Origin: SVQP01 sp045652835
GTDB lineage: Bacteria > Bacillota > Clostridia > Oscillospirales > CAG-272
Assembly (NCBI GenBank): GCA_045652835.1
Contig: JAZOLE010000167.1
Span: 1-21,083, forward strand
Direction: 5' to 3'
DNA: 21,083 nucleotides
In this document: one piece after another, positions 1 to 7,520 of the stretch
Position numbering within the stretch: position 1 is the stretch's first letter
Layout of the letters: the number at the start of each line of letters is the position of its first letter
Program-made: the position numbers and the translations under genes
The notes under the pieces: model-generated
Databases searched by the model: none
What the model saw: only the letters and a program-made list of their open reading frames with translations
Told to the model about the DNA's origin: nothing

Positions 1-698
1 TGGTTGCCACTCAGGCGCACGTACTTGCCCTCGGGCAAATCTCCCAGTTCAAGCTCGCCAATGGCAACGCGCACAAGCTGCTTGACGCGCAAGGATTGCA
101 GCTCGCAAATACGGCGGATCTGTCTGTTGCGCCCTTCATAAAGCGTCATTTCCAGCAGCGTCTCGTGCTCACCCTCGGCAAGCTTGCGTACGCGAATGGG
201 TTGCGTCAGGTAGCCGTCCAGCTCGGTGGGCGCACCCAGACCCGTCATTTGCGCGGTGGTGGGATGACCCGCTACCAGCACGTGATAGATCTTGGGGATA
301 TCGTGGCGCGGATGCGTCAGGCGATTGGCAAGCTCCCCGTCATTGGTCATGAGCAAAAGTCCGGAGGAGTCCATGTCAAGTCTGCCCACGGGGTAAACGC
401 GCGTGCCTGCGCTGCGCGTCAGCTCAGCAACGGTCGGGCGGCCCTTTTCATCGGACATGGTGGTCACAAAGCCGCGCGGCTTGTGCAGCATCAGGTAAAC
501 CTTTCCCGCCTTTTTGGGGAGCGTGATGCGCTTGCCAGCGTATTCCACCACGTCGGTGCCGGGAATGATCTTCTGTCCAAGCTCGGCAACCACGCCGTTG
601 ACCTTGACGCGGCCCTTTTTAATTTCTTCCTCTGCCGCGCGACGCGAGAGCACGCCGCAATCGGTAAAGTATTTTGCAAGTCTTATCGGTTCGTTCAT
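1..698 (-). CDS. rluB: 23S rRNA pseudouridine synthase, RluB/RsuA family (3' end cut by window)
   Basis: Isomerises a uridine in rRNA to pseudouridine; RluB-type enzymes act on 23S rRNA helix 89, while RsuA acts on 16S, and sequence alone does not fully separate them. The protein begins MNEPIRLAKYF, with an S4 RNA-binding domain over about residues 1-60 (SRRAAEEEI, GRVKVNG), the MLHKPRGFVTT strand near 70-80, and the catalytic motif GRLDMDSSGLLL with Asp at about 108. The NRQIRRICE motif near the C terminus is also present. About 232 codons are visible; the family is usually 235-250 residues, so only a few residues are missing beyond position 1. The start ATG (698-696) overlaps the stop of the carboxypeptidase gene in an ATGA, and its AAAGGA ribosome site lies inside that gene, so translation is probably coupled. 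Confidence 0.93.
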   Translation of the reverse strand, partial: MNEPIRLAKYFTDCGVLSRRAAEEEIKKGRVKVNGVVAELGQKIIPGTDVVEYAGKRITLPKKAGKVYLMLHKPRGFVTTMSDEKGRPTVAELTRSAGTRVYPVGRLDMDSSGLLLMTNDGELANRLTHPRHDIPKIYHVLVAGHPTTAQMTGLGAPTELDGYLTQPIRVRKLAEGEHETLLEMTLYEGRNRQIRRICELQSLRVKQLVRVAIGELELGDLPEGKYVRLSGN

Positions 699-1864
699 AA
701 AAGTTCCTTTATTGTGTGAAGTAGCGTGCGCAGCCAAGAGAGCGGCGTGCGCTGTTTTTCTTTGATTGGTACGCTGTAGGTCGCCAAAAGCGGTACGCGC
801 GCGATCACCTCGCCCTCCAGCATCCAGACAGCCTCACCCATCTGCTCGCACGCAGATACGGGCGCGTATGCAAAATGCGGCGCGCTGATGACACACGTGA
901 TCCGACCGCGATCGCGCGGCAAAGTAACCGAAACGTCAGCTTCGGATTGCAGGTGCACCTCGCCTTGCATGCCTCCCACAACGGGGACAGCACCCATAAA
1001 CGTGCCTTGCTTTGCAAGCGTGATGCGCTCAAAGGCGGCAAAGCCGCTTTCATGCAGCGCAGTATGCGTGCGCCAGTCATCGGGGCAATCCAGCGTCACG
1101 CAAACAAGGCGTACACCCTCGCGCTCGGCAGCGCTGACAAGGCAGCGTCCGCTCTTTTTGGTAAAGCCTGTTTTGACGCCGATGCAGCCGTCCAGAGAGG
1201 AGAGCAGCTTGTTATGATTGCGCAGCACACGCGCCCCCTCTTGCTCGCGCAGGGGGATGACCTTTTTCTGAGTAGATACGATACGCAAAAAATCCGCGTT
1301 TTCAAGCGCGTGCGCCGTGATGACGGCAAGGTCGTAGGCACTTGTATAGTGCCCCTTGGCGTCAAGCCCGTGGGGATTGGCAAACTGTGTATTCTGCAGC
1401 CCCAGCGCGGCAGCCTTTTGGTTCATCAGCGCGGCAAAGCCTTCAATGCTGCCTGCCGTGTGATAGGCAAGCGCAGCGGCTGCATCGTTGGCAGAGGATA
1501 GCATGAGCGCGTACAGCAGCTGCTCTACGGTCAGCCTCTCACCCTCGTACAGATACACAGACGAACCCTCAACACCCACGGCACGCGCGTCCACGCACAC
1601 CGTTTGCGTAAGGTCGCAATGCTCAATGACCACAAGCGCGGTCATGATCTTGGTGGTGGACGCCATGGGCATGCGGGTATGGGCATGCTGCTCGTACAGC
1701 ACGCGTCCGCTCTCGGCATCGATCAATATTGCCGCTTTTGCACTCGTGGGTGCAGGAACGGTCACGTCGGATTCGAGCGCAAACGTGGGTATCAGACAGC
1801 CAAGCGTGCAAAGCGCAAAGCAGAGCAGCGCGCAAAGTGCGCAAGTGATCGGATTTTTTTGCAT
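695..1864 (-). CDS. D-alanyl-D-alanine carboxypeptidase (low-molecular-weight PBP, DacB/DacF type)
   Basis: Serine peptidase that trims the terminal D-Ala from peptidoglycan stem peptides outside the membrane. The 389-residue product has an N-terminal signal peptide (hydrophobic core about residues 7-28). All three penicillin-binding motifs are present: SxxK as S69-T-T-K72, SxN as S124-A-N126, and KTG at 231-233. A C-terminal beta domain follows, and the last 15 residues look like an amphipathic helix that would dock the enzyme on the membrane, as in PBP5-like enzymes. It lies just downstream of ytfJ, as in many Clostridia where this enzyme is linked to spore cortex or wall maturation; the sporulation role is inferred. 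The ribosome site is an unusual run of G (GGGGGT) about 5 nt before the ATG. It overlaps rluB by 4 bp. Confidence 0.94.
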   Translation of the reverse strand: MQKNPITCALCALLCFALCTLGCLIPTFALESDVTVPAPTSAKAAILIDAESGRVLYEQHAHTRMPMASTTKIMTALVVIEHCDLTQTVCVDARAVGVEGSSVYLYEGERLTVEQLLYALMLSSANDAAAALAYHTAGSIEGFAALMNQKAAALGLQNTQFANPHGLDAKGHYTSAYDLAVITAHALENADFLRIVSTQKKVIPLREQEGARVLRNHNKLLSSLDGCIGVKTGFTKKSGRCLVSAAEREGVRLVCVTLDCPDDWRTHTALHESGFAAFERITLAKQGTFMGAVPVVGGMQGEVHLQSEADVSVTLPRDRGRITCVISAPHFAYAPVSACEQMGEAVWMLEGEVIARVPLLATYSVPIKEKQRTPLSWLRTLLHTIKELL

Positions 1865-1881
1865 AGTACCCCCATAGTTAT

Positions 1882-1904
1882 CTCATAATGCTACAGCATA
1901 TGAG
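1882..1904. other. Imperfect palindrome between ytfJ and the carboxypeptidase gene
   Basis: The arms CTCATAATGCT and AGCATATGAG pair with one bulged A and a tiny loop. It fills much of the 60-bp gap between the two genes. No U-run follows on the minus strand, so it does not look like an intrinsic terminator. It could be an mRNA processing or stability hairpin, or a protein site; the function is unknown. Confidence 0.4.
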
Positions 1905-1924
1905 ACAGAAAAGGGGAGTATGTA

Positions 1925-2377
1925 TTATTCGCCCTTGTTTTCGGACTCGATTGCGGGCTGGAGCTCGCCGTCCTGCTTCATCTCTGCGAACTTGTCAAAG
2001 ATCATCTTAAGGCGGTAGACGATATCGGGAGTGCGCTCCAGCAGATCAGCTACCTGCTCAATGGTGTCCTTGGGTGCCTTTTGACCGACGTTGATCATTT
2101 CAACGCGACCCTCGTGGCTGATGACAAGGAAGCCTACGGGCTGGACGGAAAGTCCCGTGCCGCCGCCACCGCCGAAGTTTTTGGCAGAGGATTCCTTCTT
2201 GCCGTCAAAATCCAAGCCGCCCGAGGCAAAGCCCATAGAGATCTTGGAGACGGGGATGATGGTCACGCCGTTGGAGGTCTCCATGGGCGTGCCGATGACT
2301 GTGTTGGCGTCAATGATAGAGCGGATGTTTTCAAGGGATTCCTTGATGATTTCTTGGATCTTGTTATTCTCAGACAT
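1925..2377 (-). CDS. ytfJ: YtfJ/GerW family sporulation protein
   Basis: Small soluble protein of the YtfJ/GerW family. In Bacillus the homologue is made in the forespore and is needed for normal germination; the biochemical activity is not known. The 150-residue product begins MSENNKIQEIIKESLENIRSI, carries the family segment VIGTPMETSNGVTIIPVSKIS, then a glycine run GGGGGTG near residue 70, and a C-terminal helix. An in-frame ATG 18 bp upstream (2395) lies inside the ribosome site itself (ATGAAAGGAAC), so I place the start at 2377, nine nucleotides after AGGA. It sits between the DUF2953 gene and the carboxypeptidase gene, a pairing common in Clostridia and the best hint in this window that the organism forms spores. 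Confidence 0.9.
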   Translation of the reverse strand: MSENNKIQEIIKESLENIRSIIDANTVIGTPMETSNGVTIIPVSKISMGFASGGLDFDGKKESSAKNFGGGGGTGLSVQPVGFLVISHEGRVEMINVGQKAPKDTIEQVADLLERTPDIVYRLKMIFDKFAEMKQDGELQPAIESENKGE

Positions 2378-2405
2378 ACGAAAAGTTCCTTTCATATATG
2401 TAATT

Positions 2406-3191
2406 TCATTGATTTTCGGTTTTGGGGGATGCCGGCTTGGTCATCAGGTTTGCTTTATGCCGCAGCACCACGGGGATCAGGGGAATGATCGTTTGCAGCG
2501 TACGGAATACACTGAAGGATACGATCAGGGAGAAATCTGTGCGTGTTTTCTCGCCCGTGTAATCGGGGCGGATGTCCACGTCAGTCTTGCGTACACGCAG
2601 CACGGCGTGTGCGTCGATGATAGCCAAAAGATCGGTCACGGCAGCCCATACAGCACCGCAGATCAGCGCGGTTTGTGCGGCGTCCTTGCCCACAACGTCC
2701 ACGTGCAGCCTGCAAACGTGCACGCGCAGACCCTTGCGCGTGCCCTCAAAGAAGGCATCGATCAACTCTGAGACCATGCGAAGCAGCACCTCAACGTCGA
2801 GCTTGGATTGCGGCTTGGCTGCCTTTGGCTTTGCGCCCGCGTGGGGCGGAGTCTTCTTTTTTTGTGATTTGCTTTGCGCGTATTTTTGCATCAGCGCACG
2901 GTACAGCGCGTGCTGTCGCACCATTTCAAGGTAGTCCTCGGTATGGCGGGCGTACTTTTTGGCGGCGCGCTCGGCTTTTTCTTTGGTATAGGTGCGCAAT
3001 CTGCGCAGCTTTTTTGGGGGGCGGGGAATGGTGACTACCTTGATGCCGCCCACGTATAGCTTGAAGAACAGCGTGTCACGGTAGCCGATCTTGAGTTTGA
3101 CGCGCAGGGCAAGCACTGCAAACACCAACGTAGCAGCGAGAACGATCAGCGTCGCGATCACAATCAGCGCAATCTTGAGTCCGAGTGGCAT
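2406..3191 (-). CDS. DUF2953 domain membrane protein
   Basis: Protein of unknown function. The 261-residue product starts with one strong transmembrane segment (about residues 6-29, IALIVIATLIVLAATLVFAV), followed by a basic cytoplasmic-like region rich in Lys and Arg (about 60-130, including KSQKKK). The C-terminal half (RVHVCRLHVDVVGKDAAQTALICGAV onward in spirit, about 155-235) fits the DUF2953 family, which is often found next to ytfJ. The start has a good GGAGG site 5-6 nt upstream. It stands 35 bp after scpB and 28 bp before ytfJ in the same direction, so it is probably in one transcript. A role in spore or envelope formation is inferred only from this neighbourhood. Confidence 0.82.
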   Translation of the reverse strand: MPLGLKIALIVIATLIVLAATLVFAVLALRVKLKIGYRDTLFFKLYVGGIKVVTIPRPPKKLRRLRTYTKEKAERAAKKYARHTEDYLEMVRQHALYRALMQKYAQSKSQKKKTPPHAGAKPKAAKPQSKLDVEVLLRMVSELIDAFFEGTRKGLRVHVCRLHVDVVGKDAAQTALICGAVWAAVTDLLAIIDAHAVLRVRKTDVDIRPDYTGEKTRTDFSLIVSFSVFRTLQTIIPLIPVVLRHKANLMTKPASPKTENQ

Positions 3192-3226
3192 GGCAGCCTC
3201 CTTTCCGTGAAATTTGTGTCGAGCGG

Positions 3227-3874
3227 TCAGATCTCCGCGCGTGCGTCGTCTTCGCTGACCTCGGCGTATTCACCCTCGGGTAGCGCTTCCTCGGCTTGCT
3301 CGTCCAGCTGCATCTCCACCTGCTCGGCTTGCGCTGCCGCAATGCTCAGCGCCTCTGTCTCGGGCAGCTCGGAGAGCGAGTTCAAACCGAATACGCGCAG
3401 GAATTTATTGGTGGTCACGTACAGCATGGGGCGACCGGGCGCATCCATTCTGCCGCAAGCCTCAATCAGGTTTTTGTCCAGGAGAGAGCCGACGGCATAG
3501 GAGCTGTCCACGCCGCGTACCGCGTCCACGTAAGCACGGGTTACGGGCTGGTTATAGGCAACAATGGCAAGCACCTCCAAGGAGGATGCGGACAAGTTGC
3601 CACCGCGCTTGATGCCAAGCGCCTCGCGGATATAGGGCAAGTATTGCTCCTTGGTGGTCAGCTGGCAGGTTTCGGGCAGGCAAAGCATCATAATGCCTCT
3701 GCCGGCTTTGTCGTATTCCTTTGCCATGTGCTCGCAAAACAGGCGCACGTCCGAGGCGCTAAGCCCCAGCACCTCTGCAAGCTTATCATATTTAACGGGA
3801 TATCCGGCGGCAAACAGGATTGCCTCAATGGCTTCACCGATATCCGAAACTGAAGGCATTTGTTGTTCGTTCAT
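3227..3874 (-). CDS. scpB: Segregation and condensation protein B
   Basis: ScpB is the winged-helix partner that, with ScpA, bridges the heads of the SMC condensin and helps compact and segregate the origin region. The 215-residue product begins MNEQQMPSVSDIGEAIEAIL and shows the family signatures EAILFAAGYPV, LSASSLEVLAIVAYNQPVTRAYVDAVRGVDS and LLDKNLIEACGRMDAPGRPMLY. These correspond to the two winged helices, followed by an acidic tail of about 40 residues. Its ATG overlaps the scpA stop in an ATGA, the usual arrangement for translational coupling of these two subunits. A GAGGT ribosome site lies about 9 nt upstream, within scpA. Confidence 0.96.
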   Translation of the reverse strand: MNEQQMPSVSDIGEAIEAILFAAGYPVKYDKLAEVLGLSASDVRLFCEHMAKEYDKAGRGIMMLCLPETCQLTTKEQYLPYIREALGIKRGGNLSASSLEVLAIVAYNQPVTRAYVDAVRGVDSSYAVGSLLDKNLIEACGRMDAPGRPMLYVTTNKFLRVFGLNSLSELPETEALSIAAAQAEQVEMQLDEQAEEALPEGEYAEVSEDDARAEI

Positions 3875-4665
3875 GCGGGTGCTACCTCACTGTCTTGTTT
3901 TTGGGGTTGTCTTTGGTCTGCGGGAACGGGATTGATGCGCAATTTCGCGCCCGAGCGGTAGATCGAGTGCTCGTCGGCGTCCTCGTCGTCAAGCAGCACG
4001 TCACGTACCTTGAGCAGCTCTAAAACGCCTAAGAAGATGGCGATCATGTCGGCATGCGAGACCGAGTCGGAGAGCAGCTCCTCAATCGGCGTCCATTCCT
4101 TTTTCTTCATGCGGTGCAAAATGCCCACGATCTTGGCTTCTACAGGTACGATGGGCTTGGAGATCATGGGGGAGAATACCACCTTTTCCTTGCCCTCGCT
4201 TGCCTCGTTGTAGGCAATGATGCGGCGCACAGCAGCGCAGAGACTGGTGACCTGCTGGTCATCCACAAAGGTTTTGTCAATCGAAATTTCGTCGGTGTCC
4301 TTGACCATTCTGCCGCTGTAGCGCTCAAAGCGCACCTTGAGCTTTGCAGCTCCCTCCTTTGCCTGCTGATATTTGAGCAGCGCGTCAGCCAACTCGGCGC
4401 GGGGGTCTTTTTCCTCGGATTTCTCGTCGCGCGGCAAAAGCATCTTGGTTTTGATCAGAATCAGCTCACTTGCCATGACCAAAAATTCCGAGGCGACCTC
4501 AAGGTCCAGCTTTTGTGCCTCTCTGATGTAGGCAAGATACTGGTCGCAGATCAGCGCAATCGGGATATCCTGAATGCTGACCTTGTTTTTCTGTATCAGG
4601 GTCAGGAGCAAATCAAGCGGACCGTCAAAGTCAAAGGATTCAATTTTATACTTTAATTCAGCCAT
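3871..4665 (-). CDS. scpA: Segregation and condensation protein A
   Basis: ScpA is the kleisin that closes the SMC condensin ring. The 264-residue product begins MAELKYKIESFDFDGPLDLLL, the N-terminal kleisin motif that contacts the SMC neck. Further typical segments are LIQKNKVSIQDIPI and the helix ASEFLVMASELILIKTKMLL. The C-terminal winged helix around FLGVLELLKVRDV contacts the SMC head. Length matches the family (about 240-270). The gene starts 12 bp after the M50 protease gene, with only a weak GGCGGT ribosome site, so reinitiation from the upstream gene may matter. It overlaps scpB by 4 bp. Confidence 0.96.
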   Translation of the reverse strand: MAELKYKIESFDFDGPLDLLLTLIQKNKVSIQDIPIALICDQYLAYIREAQKLDLEVASEFLVMASELILIKTKMLLPRDEKSEEKDPRAELADALLKYQQAKEGAAKLKVRFERYSGRMVKDTDEISIDKTFVDDQQVTSLCAAVRRIIAYNEASEGKEKVVFSPMISKPIVPVEAKIVGILHRMKKKEWTPIEELLSDSVSHADMIAIFLGVLELLKVRDVLLDDEDADEHSIYRSGAKLRINPVPADQRQPQKQDSEVAPA

Positions 4666-4677
4666 ACTGTACCGCCG

Positions 4678-5412
4678 TTATGAAAAAATCAAACCGAGAA
4701 TGAGATTGAGAGGCATTGCGAAGAGTCTGCCCATGACATCCATCAAAAAGTTGACAACGATGCTCACGGGGGAAATGCCCAGACGGGAAAGCACCAGCAA
4801 AATCACGATCAGCACAATACCGGTATAACGCTCGTACTGCATGACCTTGAAATACCACTTGGTAGGCAGGAACACGTACGCAAAGCGCGAGCCGTCAAAG
4901 GGCGGAACGGGAATGAGGTTGAATACTGCCAGCGCGAGATTGAGGTAGGTGCTCATGAAAAGGAACATGTCCAGTATCTGCAGCCAGATGCCGGGCTGCT
5001 GCACACCTGCCAGTATGATGAAGAATTGCAAAAGCAGGTTCAAAATCAGGCTGACGGTTGCGATCAGGAAATTGGAAATAGGGCCGGCAACGCCCGAAAG
5101 CGCCATACCCACGCGCGGATTTTTGAAGTGACGCGCGTTGATGGGCACGGGATTTGCCCAACCGAAGCCCACGATCAGCATGGAAAGAAAGCCGATGGGG
5201 TTTAAGTGTTTGAAGGGATTGAGCGTCAGTCTGCCGAGATTTCTGGCGGTGGGGTCACCCAACTTGTAAGCAACCCAGCCGTGTGCGGTCTCGTGTACCG
5301 ACAGTGCAAACATAATGATGGGCAAGGAAAGCAGGATCGAGATCAGCGAAAGCTTGAAATCATCGCTCCCAAAGCCTGCGGTCAAGCCCGATTGTAATAA
5401 ATTGAGAAGCAT
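4678..5412 (-). CDS. Site-2-type M50 family zinc metalloprotease (YwhC-like), membrane-embedded
   Basis: Intramembrane zinc protease family of the S2P/YwhC type; substrates are unknown. The 244-residue product has about five to six hydrophobic helices. The metal motif HETAH is at residues 40-44, and the third ligand region NLIPVPPFDG carries Asp173; both are needed for activity and both are intact. No PDZ domain is present, which sets it apart from RseP/RasP. I chose ATG at 5412, eight nucleotides after GAGG; a TTG 18 bp further up would overlap the lysA stop. It begins 5 bp after lysA and precedes scpA, a linkage often seen in Clostridia. Confidence 0.93.
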   Translation of the reverse strand: MLLNLLQSGLTAGFGSDDFKLSLISILLSLPIIMFALSVHETAHGWVAYKLGDPTARNLGRLTLNPFKHLNPIGFLSMLIVGFGWANPVPINARHFKNPRVGMALSGVAGPISNFLIATVSLILNLLLQFFIILAGVQQPGIWLQILDMFLFMSTYLNLALAVFNLIPVPPFDGSRFAYVFLPTKWYFKVMQYERYTGIVLIVILLVLSRLGISPVSIVVNFLMDVMGRLFAMPLNLILGLIFS

Positions 5413-5417
5413 AAAAG

Positions 5418-6737
5418 TTACCTCGTGCAAATGGGATCTGTCACGTCGTAAGCAAGCAGATCCTCGTACGTTTCGCGGCGCACGACCACGCGCGCCTGTC
5501 CGTCCTTGATCATGACCAGCGGAGGACGGGGAATCTTGTTATAATTGGACGCCATGGAGTGCTGATATGCACCCGTGACCAGCATGGCGAGAATATCACC
5601 GCGTACAGGGCGCTGCAGCATCATGCCCTCGCCCAAAAGGTCGCCCGATTCACAGCAGCGACCCGCAACCGTTGCGCAAAAATCTGCAGGAAGGTCTGCT
5701 TTGTTGGCAATCAGCGCGGTGTAGGGGGATTGATACAGGGCGTATCTGGGGTTATCCGGCATGCCGCCGTCCACCGATACGTAGTTTTTAAATCCGGGGA
5801 TCTGCTTGACCGAGCCGACGGTGTAAAGCGTAGCACCCGCAGCGGCAACGATTGAGCGGCCGGGCTCAAGAATGACGCGCGGCATAGTGATCCGGTGTGC
5901 GGCACACAGCTCCTTGACCTTGTCTGCAATGGTCTGCATGGTGCTTTCGATATCAAGCGTGGGTTGCTCTGCGGTATAGCGCACGCCAAGGCCGCCGCCC
6001 AGATTAAGCTCGTGCAGGCGTGCACCGTGCTTGTGCGTCATGTCTGCCATAAAGGCAACCATAATGGCAGCCGCGTCCACAAAGGGCTGCGCGTCAAAGA
6101 TCTGTGAGCCGATGTGGCAATGCAGACCCTGCAGGTCTACGCCCGGGGTGTGCAGTGCGCGCATGACCATTTGTTCTGCCTGTCCTGCGTGAATGGCAGA
6201 GCCGAACTTGGAATCCACGCCGCCTGTGGAGATCGCCTTGTGCGTGTGGGGGTCAATGCCGGGGGTGATGCGCAGCAGAATGCGTGCGCGTATGCCGCGT
6301 GCGGTTGCCTGAGCGCTGAGCGAGTCAAGCTCCTCTGCGTTGTCCACCACAAACGTGCCAACGCCCATGTCAAGTGCTTGCGCAATGTCGGCATCTGTCT
6401 TGTTGTTGCCGTGGAAATAAATGCGCTCGGCAGGGAATCCCACGCGCTCGGCAATATAAAGCTCACCGGGAGAAACGCAGTCAATGCCCATGCCCTCCTC
6501 GGCTGCAATGCGGTAAATCTCCGCGCAGCAAAGGGCTTTGGAGGCAAACAGAGGCAGCGCGCGCTCGCCAAACGCCTGCTTTGCACAGCGCAAGTACAGA
6601 CGCATCTGTGCGCGTACGGCGTTTTCATCAAGCAGGTTGACGGGCGTGCCGAATTCTGCGGCAAGCTCGGCGGTATCAAGACCGCCCACGGTCAGGTGCC
6701 CTTGCTCGTTGATATCAAAATGGGGATAAAGTAACAT
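5418..6737 (-). CDS. lysA: Diaminopimelate decarboxylase
   Basis: PLP enzyme that decarboxylates meso-diaminopimelate to L-lysine, the last step of lysine synthesis. The 439-residue product is a fold-type III (alanine racemase-like) decarboxylase. Visible features are the PLP lysine in ASKAL (K67), CHIGSQI with His208, the phosphate loop GGGLG at 247-251, EPGRS at 291-295, the cross-subunit Cys in CCESGD (C362), and the substrate tyrosine in GAYQHSMASNYN (Y391). The ATG has a GAGGT site 7 nt upstream. It is the first gene after the hairpin array, and I see no clear sigma-A promoter in the 168-bp gap. It is probably either read through from lon-ysxC or driven by a weak promoter. Confidence 0.96.
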   Translation of the reverse strand: MLLYPHFDINEQGHLTVGGLDTAELAAEFGTPVNLLDENAVRAQMRLYLRCAKQAFGERALPLFASKALCCAEIYRIAAEEGMGIDCVSPGELYIAERVGFPAERIYFHGNNKTDADIAQALDMGVGTFVVDNAEELDSLSAQATARGIRARILLRITPGIDPHTHKAISTGGVDSKFGSAIHAGQAEQMVMRALHTPGVDLQGLHCHIGSQIFDAQPFVDAAAIMVAFMADMTHKHGARLHELNLGGGLGVRYTAEQPTLDIESTMQTIADKVKELCAAHRITMPRVILEPGRSIVAAAGATLYTVGSVKQIPGFKNYVSVDGGMPDNPRYALYQSPYTALIANKADLPADFCATVAGRCCESGDLLGEGMMLQRPVRGDILAMLVTGAYQHSMASNYNKIPRPPLVMIKDGQARVVVRRETYEDLLAYDVTDPICTR

Positions 6738-6774
6738 TGGAATTACCTCGGAAAATCAAAAATACGATGGATTT

Positions 6775-6917
6775 GAAATTTGCCCGGGGCAAATTTCTAC
6801 CGCAACGTTCCGCAGCATGCGGAACACATCACTCGCGCACAGCACGAACATCACTTTGCGACAGCAAAGCATGACGTTTCGCGCAGCGAAATATTTCACT
6901 CCAAGTCAGTTGGGAGT
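6775..6917. repeat. Array of six short hairpins in the ysxC-lysA gap
   Basis: Six small inverted repeats follow each other. They are 6775-6797 (10-bp arms GAAATTTGCC/GGCAAATTTC), 6807-6825 (GTTCCGCA/TGCGGAAC), 6833-6847 (TCGCGC/GCACGA, one mismatch that becomes a G-U pair in minus-strand RNA), 6854-6869 (CTTTGC/GCAAAG), 6877-6891 (TTTCGC/GCGAAA) and 6898-6917 (bulged 7-bp stem). Loops are mostly 3-5 nt with GCA or ACA. Spacers repeat the octamer ACATCACT at 6826-6833 and 6848-6855, with a variant before 6900. The arms differ from unit to unit while loops and spacers are kept. From memory similar strings occur between genes in gut Clostridia, so this is probably a dispersed repeat family; its role is unknown. 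Confidence 0.8.
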
Positions 6918-7520
6918 CGGCAGATCTGCGTGCGCACAAATGACGCGCCAGACCTCGTTTTTGCCCTCGCCCTTGAGCGAAGAGAAGGGAATGATGGGGG
7001 TGCCGAGCTTGATGAGCTTGTGAGATGCAAGAGCGGCAAGGTTTTTCTCGCGCTCGGTCTTGTTGAGCTTATCCACCTTGGTGGCAACAATGGCGTAGGG
7101 GATTTGACTCTGATTGAGAAAATCCACCATCATCTCGTCGTCGCGCGTCAGCCCCACGCGGCTGTCTACCAGCTGCAGCACAAGGCAGAGCAGATCCACG
7201 TTGGGATTGTTGGTAAAATAACCGTCGGTCAGCATCGACCATTTTTCCTTGTCCTCGGGGTTTCGCGCCGCAAAGCCGTAGCCGGGCAGGTCAACAAGGA
7301 AGAGCTTTTTGTCTACGTTGTAAAAGTTGACCGTAATGGTCTTGCCGGGGGCGCTGGATACGCGTGCCAAGGATTTTCTGCCCAGCAGCGTGTTGAGCAG
7401 CGAGCTCTTGCCCACGTTGGAGCGACCCGAAAAGGCGACCTGGGGAATGGGATTGGTGGGGAATTGCTTGGCAAGTCCCGCGCTGATCTGCAATTGTGCG
7501 TTCTGCGTAATAAAAGCCAT
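6906..7520 (-). CDS. ysxC: Ribosome biogenesis GTPase YsxC/EngB (YihA)
   Basis: Essential small GTPase needed for late assembly of the 50S subunit. The 204-residue product has every G motif: G1 GRSNVGKSS at 32-40, the G2 threonines in KTITVNFY at 60-67, G3 DLPGYG at 77-82, G4 TKVDKL at 147-152, and G5 FSSLKGEG at 179-186. It lies directly after lon, and its ATG overlaps the lon stop as TAATG, the same order as lonA-ysxC in Bacillus. Oddly, the TGA stop (6908-6906) sits in the loop of the last hairpin of the neighbouring repeat array, so the final few residues (about LPTPN) may be encoded by repeat DNA. Confidence 0.96.
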   Translation of the reverse strand: MAFITQNAQLQISAGLAKQFPTNPIPQVAFSGRSNVGKSSLLNTLLGRKSLARVSSAPGKTITVNFYNVDKKLFLVDLPGYGFAARNPEDKEKWSMLTDGYFTNNPNVDLLCLVLQLVDSRVGLTRDDEMMVDFLNQSQIPYAIVATKVDKLNKTEREKNLAALASHKLIKLGTPIIPFSSLKGEGKNEVWRVICAHADLPTPN

